A stretch of 17,702 bases of DNA from the NCBI GenBank assembly GCA_900549645.1, contig URPD01000041.1:1-17702 (forward strand), written 5' to 3'. The position numbers and the translations under genes are program-made. The notes beneath the pieces are model-generated. The model searched no databases, was not told the DNA's origin, and saw only the letters and a program-made list of their open reading frames with translations. The DNA is from an uncultured Eubacteriales bacterium. GTDB taxonomy: Bacteria > Bacillota > Clostridia > Oscillospirales > Oscillospiraceae. How positions within the stretch are numbered: the first letter of the stretch is position 1; every line of letters starts with the position of its first letter. Below are positions 1-6,702 of the stretch, in pieces.

Positions 1-594
1 GTGCGCTCCAGCCGCGAGACTGACACCTTCTTCAAGCGCTTCACCGCGCAGAGCTTTTATAAATTCCTCTCCGCGATGGGCGCGGAGGTCGTGTATAACC
101 ACGCGGACTACCGGCTCATCAGCGCGCGTGTACTGAAGGAATTTGCAAACTTCCGCGAGGTCAACCTGTTCCTGCGCGGCCTTGTGCCGCTGGTCGGCTT
201 CAAGAGTACGACAGTCAGCTATTCCCGCGCGGAGCGCATCGCGGGGGAGAGCCACTATCCGCTGAAAAAAATGATTGCCCTCGCGGTTGACGGGATAACA
301 AGCCTCTCTGTCAAGCCGCTGCAAATGATAACAGGCTTCGGCGCGGCCGTCGCGCTTATCAGCTTCATCGGCGTCATCTGGGCGCTGGTGACGGCAATCG
401 CCGGGAAAGCCGTCGCAGGCTGGGCGAGCATGACCTGCATAATCTGCTTCGTCAGCGGCGTGCAGCTTATCTGCCTTGGCATCATAGGCGAGTATATCGG
501 CAAGATATATCTTGAAACAAAGCAGCGCCCGCGCTATATAATCAGCGAGCGCACATGGGTGCAGGAGCCTGCGGAGCCCGGCAGAAAGGAATGA
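1..594 (+). CDS. GT2-family membrane glycosyltransferase, 3' part (5' end outside window)
   Basis: This is the C-terminal 197 residues of a GtrB/DPM1-like glycosyltransferase, a family that moves a sugar from a nucleotide sugar onto a polyprenyl phosphate at the inner membrane face. The GTG at position 1 reads as an internal Val of the family motif (usually G-V-R-x-S-R-E-T-D), so the gene starts upstream. Visible are RETDTFFKRF (residues 5-14), NHADYRL (34-40), the conserved RAERIAGESHYPLKKM block (76-91), then two membrane helices (about 108-134 and 143-167) joined by a short loop, and the usual cytosolic end with EYIGKIYLETKQRPRY. The C-terminal half and length after the catalytic domain match the family. 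It ends at TGA 592-594, 17 bases before the -35 box of the next promoter. The sugar and acceptor cannot be told from this part. Confidence 0.85.
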   Translation: MRSSRETDTFFKRFTAQSFYKFLSAMGAEVVYNHADYRLISARVLKEFANFREVNLFLRGLVPLVGFKSTTVSYSRAERIAGESHYPLKKMIALAVDGITSLSVKPLQMITGFGAAVALISFIGVIWALVTAIAGKAVAGWASMTCIICFVSGVQLICLGIIGEYIGKIYLETKQRPRYIISERTWVQEPAEPGRKE

Positions 595-611
595 TCCGCG
601 GCTTATAGGTA

Positions 612-640
612 TTGACATTTTGTCTCCTTTGTATTAATAT
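612..640 (+). promoter_or_regulatory. Sigma-A-type promoter of the gntR-membrane protein unit
   Basis: TTGACA (612-617), a 17-bp spacer and TAATAT (635-640) form an almost perfect housekeeping promoter. Transcription would begin near 647, giving a leader of about 20 nt before the ATG at 666. The -10 box lies inside the left arm and spacer of the inverted repeat at 622-658, so a protein bound there would block polymerase. The match is seen directly; activity is inferred. Confidence 0.8.
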
Positions 641-658
641 AAATAATACAAAGGAGAC
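622..658. promoter_or_regulatory. Perfect 15-bp inverted repeat, probable YtrA/GntR operator
   Basis: GTCTCCTTTGTATTA (622-636) and its exact reverse complement TAATACAAAGGAGAC (644-658) flank the 7-base spacer ATATAAA. The dyad covers the -10 box and the likely start point, and its right arm carries the Shine-Dalgarno of the GntR gene. GntR-family dimers bind palindromes and often repress their own operon, and the inner TGTATTA/TAATACA half-sites resemble those reported for YtrA-type regulators. RNA read in from upstream would fold this into a hairpin hiding the ribosome binding site, whereas RNA starting near 647 would carry only part of the right arm. The repeat is seen directly; the operator role is inferred. 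Confidence 0.8.
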
Positions 659-665
659 GTTTTAT

Positions 666-1049
666 ATGCTTTTGACCTTCGACTTTTCGAGTGATACGCC
701 GCTGTATATGCAGCTCCGCAACCAGATAGTCGTCGGCATCGCAAACGGCAGGCTGACTCCGGGGGAGAAGCTGCCGACGGTGCGCGCGCTGGCCGAGGAG
801 AGCGGCATAAACACCATGACCGTGAGCAAGGCCTACCAGCTTCTGAAGCAGGAGGGCTACATTACGACCGACCGGCGAAGCGGCGCGGAAGTCGCGCCGC
901 GCGGGGAGCGGGGGAGCATTTCGGAAGAAACGCTGTCCGCGCTGAGACTGAGCCTTTCGGAACTGCACCTTGCGGGCTTCGACCGCGCCGAGGCGCTGGA
1001 GCTGTGCGATAAGCTTTACGGCGAAGCGGACAAGGAGGAGACGAAATGA
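666..1049 (+). CDS. YtrA-type GntR-family transcriptional regulator
   Basis: A 127-residue DNA-binding repressor. The N-terminal winged helix-turn-helix covers about residues 10-78, with family motifs TPLYMQLRNQI (11-21), LTPGEKLPTVRALAEESGIN (30-49) and TMTVSKAYQLLKQEGYI (50-66). A short helical tail of about 45 residues replaces the large ligand domain of other GntR proteins; this small size is typical of the YtrA subfamily, which usually controls adjacent membrane transporters or membrane proteins. The start at 666 is chosen because GGAGA (653-657) sits 8 bases upstream. The in-frame TTG at 612 overlaps the -35 box and would lie outside the predicted transcript. The stop overlaps the next gene's ATG by 4 bases, so the two are translationally coupled. 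Autorepression through the dyad at 622-658 is the likely control. The inducing signal is unknown. Confidence 0.9.
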   Translation: MLLTFDFSSDTPLYMQLRNQIVVGIANGRLTPGEKLPTVRALAEESGINTMTVSKAYQLLKQEGYITTDRRSGAEVAPRGERGSISEETLSALRLSLSELHLAGFDRAEALELCDKLYGEADKEETK

Positions 1050-2386
1050 TCTGGCGAATCATTCTCTGGGGCAGTCTCATATGGCTGCCGTATCTGATGT
1101 ACAGAGTGCTCGGCGGCGAGGCGAAGTTCACGAAAAATATCGCCGTCGGCGTGACGATGCCCTTCGAGGGGCGAGAGGACGCGGAGGTCTGCCAACGGCT
1201 CGCAAAATTCAAAAAAGAACTGGGCATAGTCTGTGCCGTGCTGACCGCTGCTGTCGTGCCGTGCATATTCATCCGCAGCGTCAGTCTTTCAATGACGCTG
1301 TATCTCACATGGGCGGATGTCTGCATCGTGCTCCCGTATATACCGTACCTGCGCTGCAACCGCGATCTGAAGCGCATCAAGCGAAGCCGCGGCTGGGCGG
1401 CGGGGCACGGCGACACGCGCACGGTGGATCTGAAGGCTGTTCAGGAGCCGCGCGGCATATCGGCGTGGTGCTTTGTCCCGGCGATAGCGCTTGCGCTGCT
1501 GCCTCTGGCGTTTGAGCGCGGAATGTGGGCAATTTATGCCGCCAATGCCGTCGGCGCGGCTGTGTGCCTTGCCTGCTTCCGCTGGGCGTTCCGCCGCCGC
1601 GCGGAGCTTGTGGACGCGGACACCGACCTCACCAACACCCTCACGCGCATCCGCCGCCGCAGTTGGGAGCGGATATGGCTGGCCGCGGCATACGGGCTTG
1701 CGCTCGTGAGTCTCGCGGTGTGGCTGTCAGACGGCGCTCCGGTCCGGTCGGTGCTCGGAATTTTGCTCGCGTCGGCGATAGTTGTCATCGCGGTACTGAG
1801 AGTTGAGCTTAAAACGCGCGATTTGCAGGCGCGGCTCACCGAGAGCAGCGGAAGAGACTGGTATGCCGACGAGGATGATAAGTGGCTCGGCGGCGTGGCG
1901 TATTACGACCCGCACGATACGCGCACGGTCGTCAACTGCCGCGTCGGCAGCAGCACGACCGTCAATCTCGCGCACACCGGCGGCAGGGTGCTTGCGGGCA
2001 TGGCCGCGCTTGTCCTGCTGGCTATGCCGTTCACCGGCGCGCTGATAGACGCGGTGACGAACCGGCCAACCTCGCTTGAGCTTACGGACACGGAGCTTGT
2101 CGCTTACTGCGGGGACAAGAGTGCATACCGCATAGAGCGGGCGGATATTGAGAGAGCGGAGCTGCTGGACGAACTGCCGGAGCATCTTGTCCGCAGAGTC
2201 GGCACCGGCGCGGAGAACCTGCTGAAGGGCGATTTCAGCGCCGCAGAATACGGCAGACTTAAGCTGTGCCTTGACCCGAACTGCCCGCCGTTCCTGCTCG
2301 TGGAATGTGCCGGAGGGGAGGTCTATCTCATCGGCTCGCGCACCGAAGGCGAGACAGAGGTAATTTTTGGCGAAATCGGGGCTTGA
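1046..2386 (+). CDS. Polytopic membrane protein with DUF5808-like motif and C-terminal PH-like domain
   Basis: A 446-residue integral membrane protein of unknown function. About eight hydrophobic segments are visible (near residues 4-22, 60-78, 82-102, 140-157, 160-180, 209-228, 234-252, 315-336). The segment FTKNIAVGVTMPFEGREDAEV (28-48) resembles the N-terminal block of the DUF1648/SdpI-type family. Residues 272-312, with WYADEDDKWLGGVAYYDPHD followed by G-S-x-T-x-N, resemble DUF5808. After the last helix, residues 342-446 look like a small beta-rich bacterial PH domain. Its ATG overlaps the repressor stop (ATGA), with AAGGAGG at 1032-1038 seven bases upstream. Such proteins commonly pair with YtrA-like or ArsR-like regulators in Firmicutes. 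SdpI itself gives immunity to a toxin, but similarity here is too weak to claim that. Family assignment is by eye. Confidence 0.65.
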   Translation: MIWRIILWGSLIWLPYLMYRVLGGEAKFTKNIAVGVTMPFEGREDAEVCQRLAKFKKELGIVCAVLTAAVVPCIFIRSVSLSMTLYLTWADVCIVLPYIPYLRCNRDLKRIKRSRGWAAGHGDTRTVDLKAVQEPRGISAWCFVPAIALALLPLAFERGMWAIYAANAVGAAVCLACFRWAFRRRAELVDADTDLTNTLTRIRRRSWERIWLAAAYGLALVSLAVWLSDGAPVRSVLGILLASAIVVIAVLRVELKTRDLQARLTESSGRDWYADEDDKWLGGVAYYDPHDTRTVVNCRVGSSTTVNLAHTGGRVLAGMAALVLLAMPFTGALIDAVTNRPTSLELTDTELVAYCGDKSAYRIERADIERAELLDELPEHLVRRVGTGAENLLKGDFSAAEYGRLKLCLDPNCPPFLLVECAGGEVYLIGSRTEGETEVIFGEIGA

Positions 2387-2410
2387 AAACGGGCGGGATT
2401 ATGATAATAT
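2383..2410 (+). promoter_or_regulatory. Candidate promoter for the SpoU-dprA-topA operon
   Basis: TTGAAA (2383-2388, overlapping the previous stop codon), a 16-bp spacer and TAATAT (2405-2410) sit in a sharply AT-rich gap between GC-rich genes. Alternative -10 hexamers TATAAT occur at 2410-2415 and 2430-2435 but lack a well-placed -35. The gap certainly looks like a promoter region; the exact boxes are uncertain. Confidence 0.45.
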
Positions 2411-2429
2411 ATAATTCCGGAATCTATAT
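2409..2429. repeat. Short dyad centred on the palindrome ATTCCGGAAT
   Basis: The perfect 10-bp palindrome ATTCCGGAAT (2414-2423) extends into flanking AT pairs (2409-2413 with 2425-2429) if C2424 is bulged. It lies just downstream of the candidate -10 box, where a repressor could bind. It has no loop or T-run to act as a terminator. The function is unknown. Confidence 0.4.
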
Positions 2430-2447
2430 TATAATAGGTAAGCACTA

Positions 2448-3209
2448 ATGAGTATTGAAATCATAAGCTCAAGAAAGAATACATATATCGCCCATGTCAG
2501 GGCACTCGCGTCAGACGGCGCGTACCGCCGCGAGCAGGGGCAGTTCCTGTGCGAGGGGATAAAAACGCTGCGCGAGGCCGTCACCTTCGGCGCGGAGATC
2601 GTCTCGGTGCTGTGGAGGGAACAGGCGGCGGAGATTGAAGGACTTGCGGGAGCGAAGGAATACGCCGCCCCGGCGGAGCTGTTCGATTACGCGTCCCCGC
2701 TGAAAAACAGCCCGGGGCCGCTGTTCGCCGTCCGTATGCGCAAGCCCGGCGCGGCGCGGCTGAAAAACGCCATCGTGCTGGAGGGCGTGCAGGATCCCGG
2801 CAACGTCGGCACTGTCATCCGCACGGCGAACGCTTTCGGCGTGGACGCCGTGATACTCACCGGCGCATGTGCCGATCTATTTAATCCTAAGACCGTGCGC
2901 GCCACGATGGGCGCAATATTCCGCCAGCGCGTGCTGGAGCTGCCGCTCGCGGAGCTGCGCGCGGCGCTGGATGAAAACGGCCTGCCGCTGTACGGCGCGG
3001 CGCTGAGCGAGACGGCGCGGGATTTCAGAGAGATACCGCTGGATAACGCTGCGGTTGCGGTCGGCAGCGAGGGAAACGGCCTGAGCGCAGAGCTGCTTGC
3101 AATGTGCGATGGGCAGCTGATAATCCCGATGCGGCCGGACAGCGAATCGCTGAACGCGGGCGTTGCGGCATCGGTAATCATGTGGGAAATGAGCAGGGGC
3201 AGCCTGTAA
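2448..3209 (+). CDS. SpoU/TrmH-family RNA 2'-O-ribose methyltransferase
   Basis: A 253-residue AdoMet-dependent enzyme that methylates the 2'-OH of a ribose in rRNA or tRNA. Residues 1-100 form an L30e-like substrate-binding region. The catalytic SPOUT knot follows: motif 1 LEGVQDPGNVGTVIRTANAFG (111-131, with the conserved Asn119 and Arg125), motif 2 AVGSEGNGLS (204-213), and motif 3 IIPMRPDSESLNAGVAASV (225-243, with the usual SLN turn). Length and layout fit the RlmB/TrmH/TsnR group. The target nucleotide cannot be read from the sequence, so no symbol is given. The ATG at 2448 follows only a weak AGG (2436-2438), suggesting modest translation. It is separated by 26 bases from dprA and probably cotranscribed with it. 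Confidence 0.93.
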   Translation: MSIEIISSRKNTYIAHVRALASDGAYRREQGQFLCEGIKTLREAVTFGAEIVSVLWREQAAEIEGLAGAKEYAAPAELFDYASPLKNSPGPLFAVRMRKPGAARLKNAIVLEGVQDPGNVGTVIRTANAFGVDAVILTGACADLFNPKTVRATMGAIFRQRVLELPLAELRAALDENGLPLYGAALSETARDFREIPLDNAAVAVGSEGNGLSAELLAMCDGQLIIPMRPDSESLNAGVAASVIMWEMSRGSL

Positions 3210-3235
3210 AAACACCGTAGGGGGCGGGGCTTGGA

Positions 3236-4417
3236 ATGTCGGCAATAAAATATTGGCTTTGGCTTTCCGCGGCTGCCGTCAGCCCAAAGGCCAAGGCGGC
3301 TCTTATAGATAAATACAGCGACGCAGAGAAAGCGTTCTACGCCCCGGCCGGGGAGTTCGAGACGCTGACGGGCGTGTCGAAGAAGGAAGCCGAGACCCTT
3401 GAAAAGCGGGATATACGCTGCGCGGATCGGATACTCGCCGCCTGTGCACGGCAGGGCATACGGGCGGTGACGATGCAGGACGCGGACTATCCGCAGCGCC
3501 TGAAGAATATTTTCGCGCCGCCGGTCGTTATATATCTGAAGGGGCGGCTTCACTCGCTGGACGATGAGGCGGCGATAGCCGTCATCGGGACGCGCAAGGC
3601 CAGCGCGTACGGCCTGAAAATGGGCAGAAAGCTCGCGTATGAGATAGTGCGGGGCGGCGGAGTCGTCGTGTCGCTGCTCACGAGCGGCGTAGACGCGGCG
3701 GCAGCCAGAGGCGCGCTGCTTGCGGGAGGCAGCTGTGTCGGCGTGTTGGGTACGCCGCATGAGTGCGAGGCGGGAACGCTTGCCGCCGAGGTTGCCGCGC
3801 GGGGCGCGCTGATAAGCGAGTATCCGCCGGGGACGAAGCCGGAGAAGCATTTCTTCCGTGACCGCAATCGCATCGCCGCGGGGCTGTCCGTTGGCGTGGC
3901 GGTGGTCGAGGCTCCGGAGCGCAGCGGCGCGCGGCTGTTCGCGGAGACGGCGATGGAGCAGGGGCGAGAGATTTTCGCGGTTCCGGGCAACGCGGACGCA
4001 CCGAACAGCGTCGGAACGATTGCGATGATAAAGGACGGGGCGAAGCCCGTCGTGTGCGGCTGGGACGTGCTGAGCGAGTTCGAATCACGCTTCGGCGGAA
4101 AGCTGCACGAACTGCCGGAATGCGAGCTCACGGACGAGGAGGAACCGCAGAATGCGGACACTCCGGCAAAAAAATCTGTTGACAAGCCAAAAGACAGCGA
4201 TTATATTGACTTGAAGAAACAGCTTGAGGGGCTCAATGAGGATCAGCTGAAGATCATTGCGGCGATCGAGAAGTCCGCAAGCCATATTGACGATATCATA
4301 GCGAGCACGGGACTGAGCACGGCGAGAGTTCTGTCGCAGCTCACGGTTCTGGAGATAAAGGGCTATGTGCGCCGTGATCCCGGCCGCCGTGTGGCGCTTA
4401 ATATAGCAAAGAAGTGA
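3236..4417 (+). CDS. dprA: DNA processing protein DprA, divergent
   Basis: A 393-residue DprA/Smf protein, which in transformable bacteria loads RecA on incoming single-stranded DNA. The layout is a helical N-terminal domain (about 1-75), a Rossmann-type DNA-binding core (about 78-285), an acidic/lysine linker (about 295-330) and a winged-helix tail (about 333-390). The core has DADYPQRLKNI (82-92), AVIGTRKASAYG (115-126), SEYPPGTKPEKHFFRDRNRIAAGLS (194-218), VVEAPERSG (223-231) and EQGREIFAVPG (241-251). Several family motifs are altered: the usual V-S-G-L-A-R-G-I-D reads VSLLTSGVD (145-153), and the usual S-G-[AS]-L-I-T-A reads SGARLFA (230-236). It may therefore be a variant with changed DNA affinity. 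Upstream AGGGGG (3219-3224) is a modest ribosome site. The dprA-topA-trmFO order is conserved in Firmicutes, which supports the call. Confidence 0.92.
   Translation: MSAIKYWLWLSAAAVSPKAKAALIDKYSDAEKAFYAPAGEFETLTGVSKKEAETLEKRDIRCADRILAACARQGIRAVTMQDADYPQRLKNIFAPPVVIYLKGRLHSLDDEAAIAVIGTRKASAYGLKMGRKLAYEIVRGGGVVVSLLTSGVDAAAARGALLAGGSCVGVLGTPHECEAGTLAAEVAARGALISEYPPGTKPEKHFFRDRNRIAAGLSVGVAVVEAPERSGARLFAETAMEQGREIFAVPGNADAPNSVGTIAMIKDGAKPVVCGWDVLSEFESRFGGKLHELPECELTDEEEPQNADTPAKKSVDKPKDSDYIDLKKQLEGLNEDQLKIIAAIEKSASHIDDIIASTGLSTARVLSQLTVLEIKGYVRRDPGRRVALNIAKK
4179..4207 (+). promoter_or_regulatory. Near-consensus promoter inside dprA, in front of topA
   Basis: TTGACA (4179-4184), a 17-bp spacer and TATATT (4202-4207) lie in the AT-rich linker-coding part of dprA. 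Transcription would start near 4214, about 210 bases before topA. The match is 11 of 12 at ideal spacing in an otherwise GC-rich gene. No in-frame start codon follows for a truncated DprA, so the natural target is topA and the genes after it. Confidence 0.5.
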
Positions 4418-4426
4418 GGAAACATA

Positions 4427-6697
4427 ATGGCAAAGGCGAAGGATCTTGTCATAGTCGAATCTCCGGCTAAGGCAAAGACCATTGAAAAATATCTGGGAAG
4501 CGGTTATAAGGTAACGGCTTCGATGGGACATCTGCGCGATCTGCCTAAGAGCAAGATGGGCGTTGACATAGAGCACGGCTTTGAGCCAAAGTACATCCCG
4601 GTGAGGGATAAGAAAGAGCTTATCGACCAGCTGAAGAAGGATTCCAAGGCGGCGAAGACAGTCTACCTCGCAACCGACCCGGACCGCGAGGGCGAAGCCA
4701 TATCGTGGCATCTTAAGGAGCTGCTTGACCTGCCGGACGAGAAGGCGCGCCGCGTCACCTTCAACGAGATAACCAAAAAGGTCGTTACCGAGAGCATCCA
4801 GCACCCGCGCGACATAGATCAGGATCTGGTCGACGCACAGCAGGCGCGCCGCATACTCGACCGCATCGTCGGCTACGAGCTGTCGCCGCTGCTGTGGAAG
4901 AAGGTCAAGAGCGGCTTGTCCGCAGGGCGTGTTCAGTCCGTCGCAACGCGTATGGTCGTTGACCGCGAGGAGGAGATAAAGAGCTTCGTCAGCGAGGAAT
5001 ACTGGCTACTCGATGCGCATCTCAGCCGCGGTGAGGGCGGCGGATTTACCGCCAGATTCTATGGCCGCGACGGAAAAAAGCAGGAGCTTCACAGCGAGGA
5101 CGAGGTCAACGCAATAATTGACCTGACGAAGGATGAGCCCTTCACCGTCGATTCCGTGAAGCGCGGCGAGAAGCAGCGCAGCCCCGCGCCCCCCTTTATC
5201 ACCTCTACGCTCCAGCAGGAGGCCTCGCGCCGCCTTGGCATGACCCCGCGCCGTACGATGTCTATTGCGCAGCAGCTCTATGAGGGCGTGGATATTACCG
5301 GCCGTGGCACTGTCGGCCTTATAACCTACATGAGAACCGACTCGCTCCGCCTTTCTGAAGAAGCGCTGGCAGCCGCGCGCGGCTATATAATCAACCGCTA
5401 CGGCGAAGCGTATTACCCCGGCAAGCCGCGCCATTTCAAGACCAAGGCCGGCGCGCAGGATGCGCACGAGGCCATACGGCCTACCGACGTGGAGCTTACG
5501 CCGGAGCTTGTGCGCAAGGATCTGACGCAGGAGCAGTACCGGCTCTACCGCCTCATCTGGGGGCGCTTCACGGCCTGCCAGATGGCGAACGCCGTGTATG
5601 ATAACGTCGCCGTCGACGTCGTCTCCGCCGGATGCAGCTTCCGCGCGACGTATTCCGAGATGAAATTCGCGGGCTACACCGCGGTATACGAGGAAGCGAA
5701 GGACGAGGAGAGTGCGGAGATATCCAATCCGCTCCCGTCGCTGAACGAGGGCGAAGTCCTGACGCTTGAGAAAATGAGCTCCGACCAGCAGTTCACTCAG
5801 CCGCCCGCGAGATACACTGAGGCGACGCTGATACGCGCGATGGAGGAAAAGGGCATAGGCCGTCCCTCGACATACGCGCCGACGATATCCACGATAACCT
5901 CCCATGACTATGTTATCAAGGAAGGGAAGTACCTGCGCCCGACTCCGCTCGGCGAGGTCGTCACGGGGCTTATGAAGGAGCACTTCGCGGACATCGTCGA
6001 TCTGAAGTTTACCAATCACATGGAAGCCGAGCTTGACGAGATCGAGAAGGGCAAGGCCGCGTGGCGCGACGTGCTGGCCGAGTTCTACGGCGATTTCAGC
6101 AAGGAGATGAGCGACGCGGAACAGGCCATGGACGGTGTGAAGCTCAAGGTGCCGGACGTCCTCAGCGACGAATACTGCGAGGTCTGCGGACGGCAGATGG
6201 TCGTGAAGAAGGGCAAGTTCGGATATTTCCTCGCCTGCCCCGGCTTCCCGGAGTGCACGTTCACAAAGCCGATCGTGATAGAAATGCCAGGCAAATGCCC
6301 GAAGTGCGGCGGTAAGATACTCAAGCGCACCTCGAAGAAGGGCTATGTGTTCTACGCCTGCGAGCGCGGCCCCGAATGCGGCTTCATCACATGGGACGTG
6401 CCGACGAAGGACTTCTGCCCGGCCTGCGGCAAGACGCTGTTCAAGCGCAGCGGCCGCGGCGCGCTCAAGCCCTTCTGCATAAACGAATCCTGCCCGAACT
6501 TCGTCCCGGAGGATCAGCGCGGCTATAAGAGAAAGGCCGCCGCGAAGAGCGGGGAAGAGCCTGCCGGCGAAGCGGCGGAAGCGGAAAAGAAGCCGGCCGC
6601 GAAGAAGGCCGCGGCGAAAAAGCCCGCCGCCAAGAAGACAACGGCAAAAAAGACAACGGCGAAGAAAACCGCCGCAAAAGCAAAGGATAAGGAATAA
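4427..6697 (+). CDS. topA: DNA topoisomerase I (type IA) with three zinc ribbons and Lys/Ala tail
   Basis: A 756-residue type IA topoisomerase that relaxes negative supercoils by cutting one strand through a 5'-phosphotyrosine. The Toprim domain carries VIVESPAKAKTIEKYL (8-23, Glu11) and TDPDREGEAISWHL (83-96, Asp84/Asp86/Glu88). SAGRVQSVATRMVVDRE (165-181) follows, and the catalytic Tyr301 with Arg303 lies in LITYMRTDSLRLS (298-310). GIGRPSTYAPTI (476-487) is also present. Three four-cysteine zinc ribbons follow: Cys584/587/604/610, Cys624/627/645/651 and Cys664/667/684/689. The last 36 residues (721-756) are a disordered lysine/alanine pentad repeat. The ATG at 4427 follows GTGAGGA (4414-4420), which includes the dprA stop; the genes are 9 bases apart. 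Besides readthrough from upstream, the promoter inside dprA may supply extra transcript. Confidence 0.98.
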   Translation: MAKAKDLVIVESPAKAKTIEKYLGSGYKVTASMGHLRDLPKSKMGVDIEHGFEPKYIPVRDKKELIDQLKKDSKAAKTVYLATDPDREGEAISWHLKELLDLPDEKARRVTFNEITKKVVTESIQHPRDIDQDLVDAQQARRILDRIVGYELSPLLWKKVKSGLSAGRVQSVATRMVVDREEEIKSFVSEEYWLLDAHLSRGEGGGFTARFYGRDGKKQELHSEDEVNAIIDLTKDEPFTVDSVKRGEKQRSPAPPFITSTLQQEASRRLGMTPRRTMSIAQQLYEGVDITGRGTVGLITYMRTDSLRLSEEALAAARGYIINRYGEAYYPGKPRHFKTKAGAQDAHEAIRPTDVELTPELVRKDLTQEQYRLYRLIWGRFTACQMANAVYDNVAVDVVSAGCSFRATYSEMKFAGYTAVYEEAKDEESAEISNPLPSLNEGEVLTLEKMSSDQQFTQPPARYTEATLIRAMEEKGIGRPSTYAPTISTITSHDYVIKEGKYLRPTPLGEVVTGLMKEHFADIVDLKFTNHMEAELDEIEKGKAAWRDVLAEFYGDFSKEMSDAEQAMDGVKLKVPDVLSDEYCEVCGRQMVVKKGKFGYFLACPGFPECTFTKPIVIEMPGKCPKCGGKILKRTSKKGYVFYACERGPECGFITWDVPTKDFCPACGKTLFKRSGRGALKPFCINESCPNFVPEDQRGYKRKAAAKSGEEPAGEAAEAEKKPAAKKAAAKKPAAKKTTAKKTTAKKTAAKAKDKE
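6587..6694 (+). repeat. Degenerate 15-bp tandem repeat encoding the TopA basic tail
   Basis: Six consecutive pentads KKPAA, KKAAA, KKPAA, KKTTA, KKTTA and KKTAA end the topA reading frame, followed by KAKDKE. The DNA repeats at a 15-base period, most clearly GACAACGGC at 6637-6645 and again at 6652-6660. Such a repeat can gain or lose units by slippage without shifting the frame. Confidence 0.8.
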
Positions 6698-6702
6698 TAT
6701 TA

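Noticed and set aside
612..665. Upstream TTG start extending the GntR protein by 18 residues
   Set aside because: The TTG is the -35 box itself and lies before the predicted transcription start. The extra residues are encoded by the inverted repeat, and the ATG at 666 has a well-spaced ribosome site.
2687..3850. Long reverse-strand open frame (387 codons)
   Set aside because: It runs antisense across the SpoU and dprA genes, shows no recognisable family and is a codon-bias shadow of GC-rich coding DNA.
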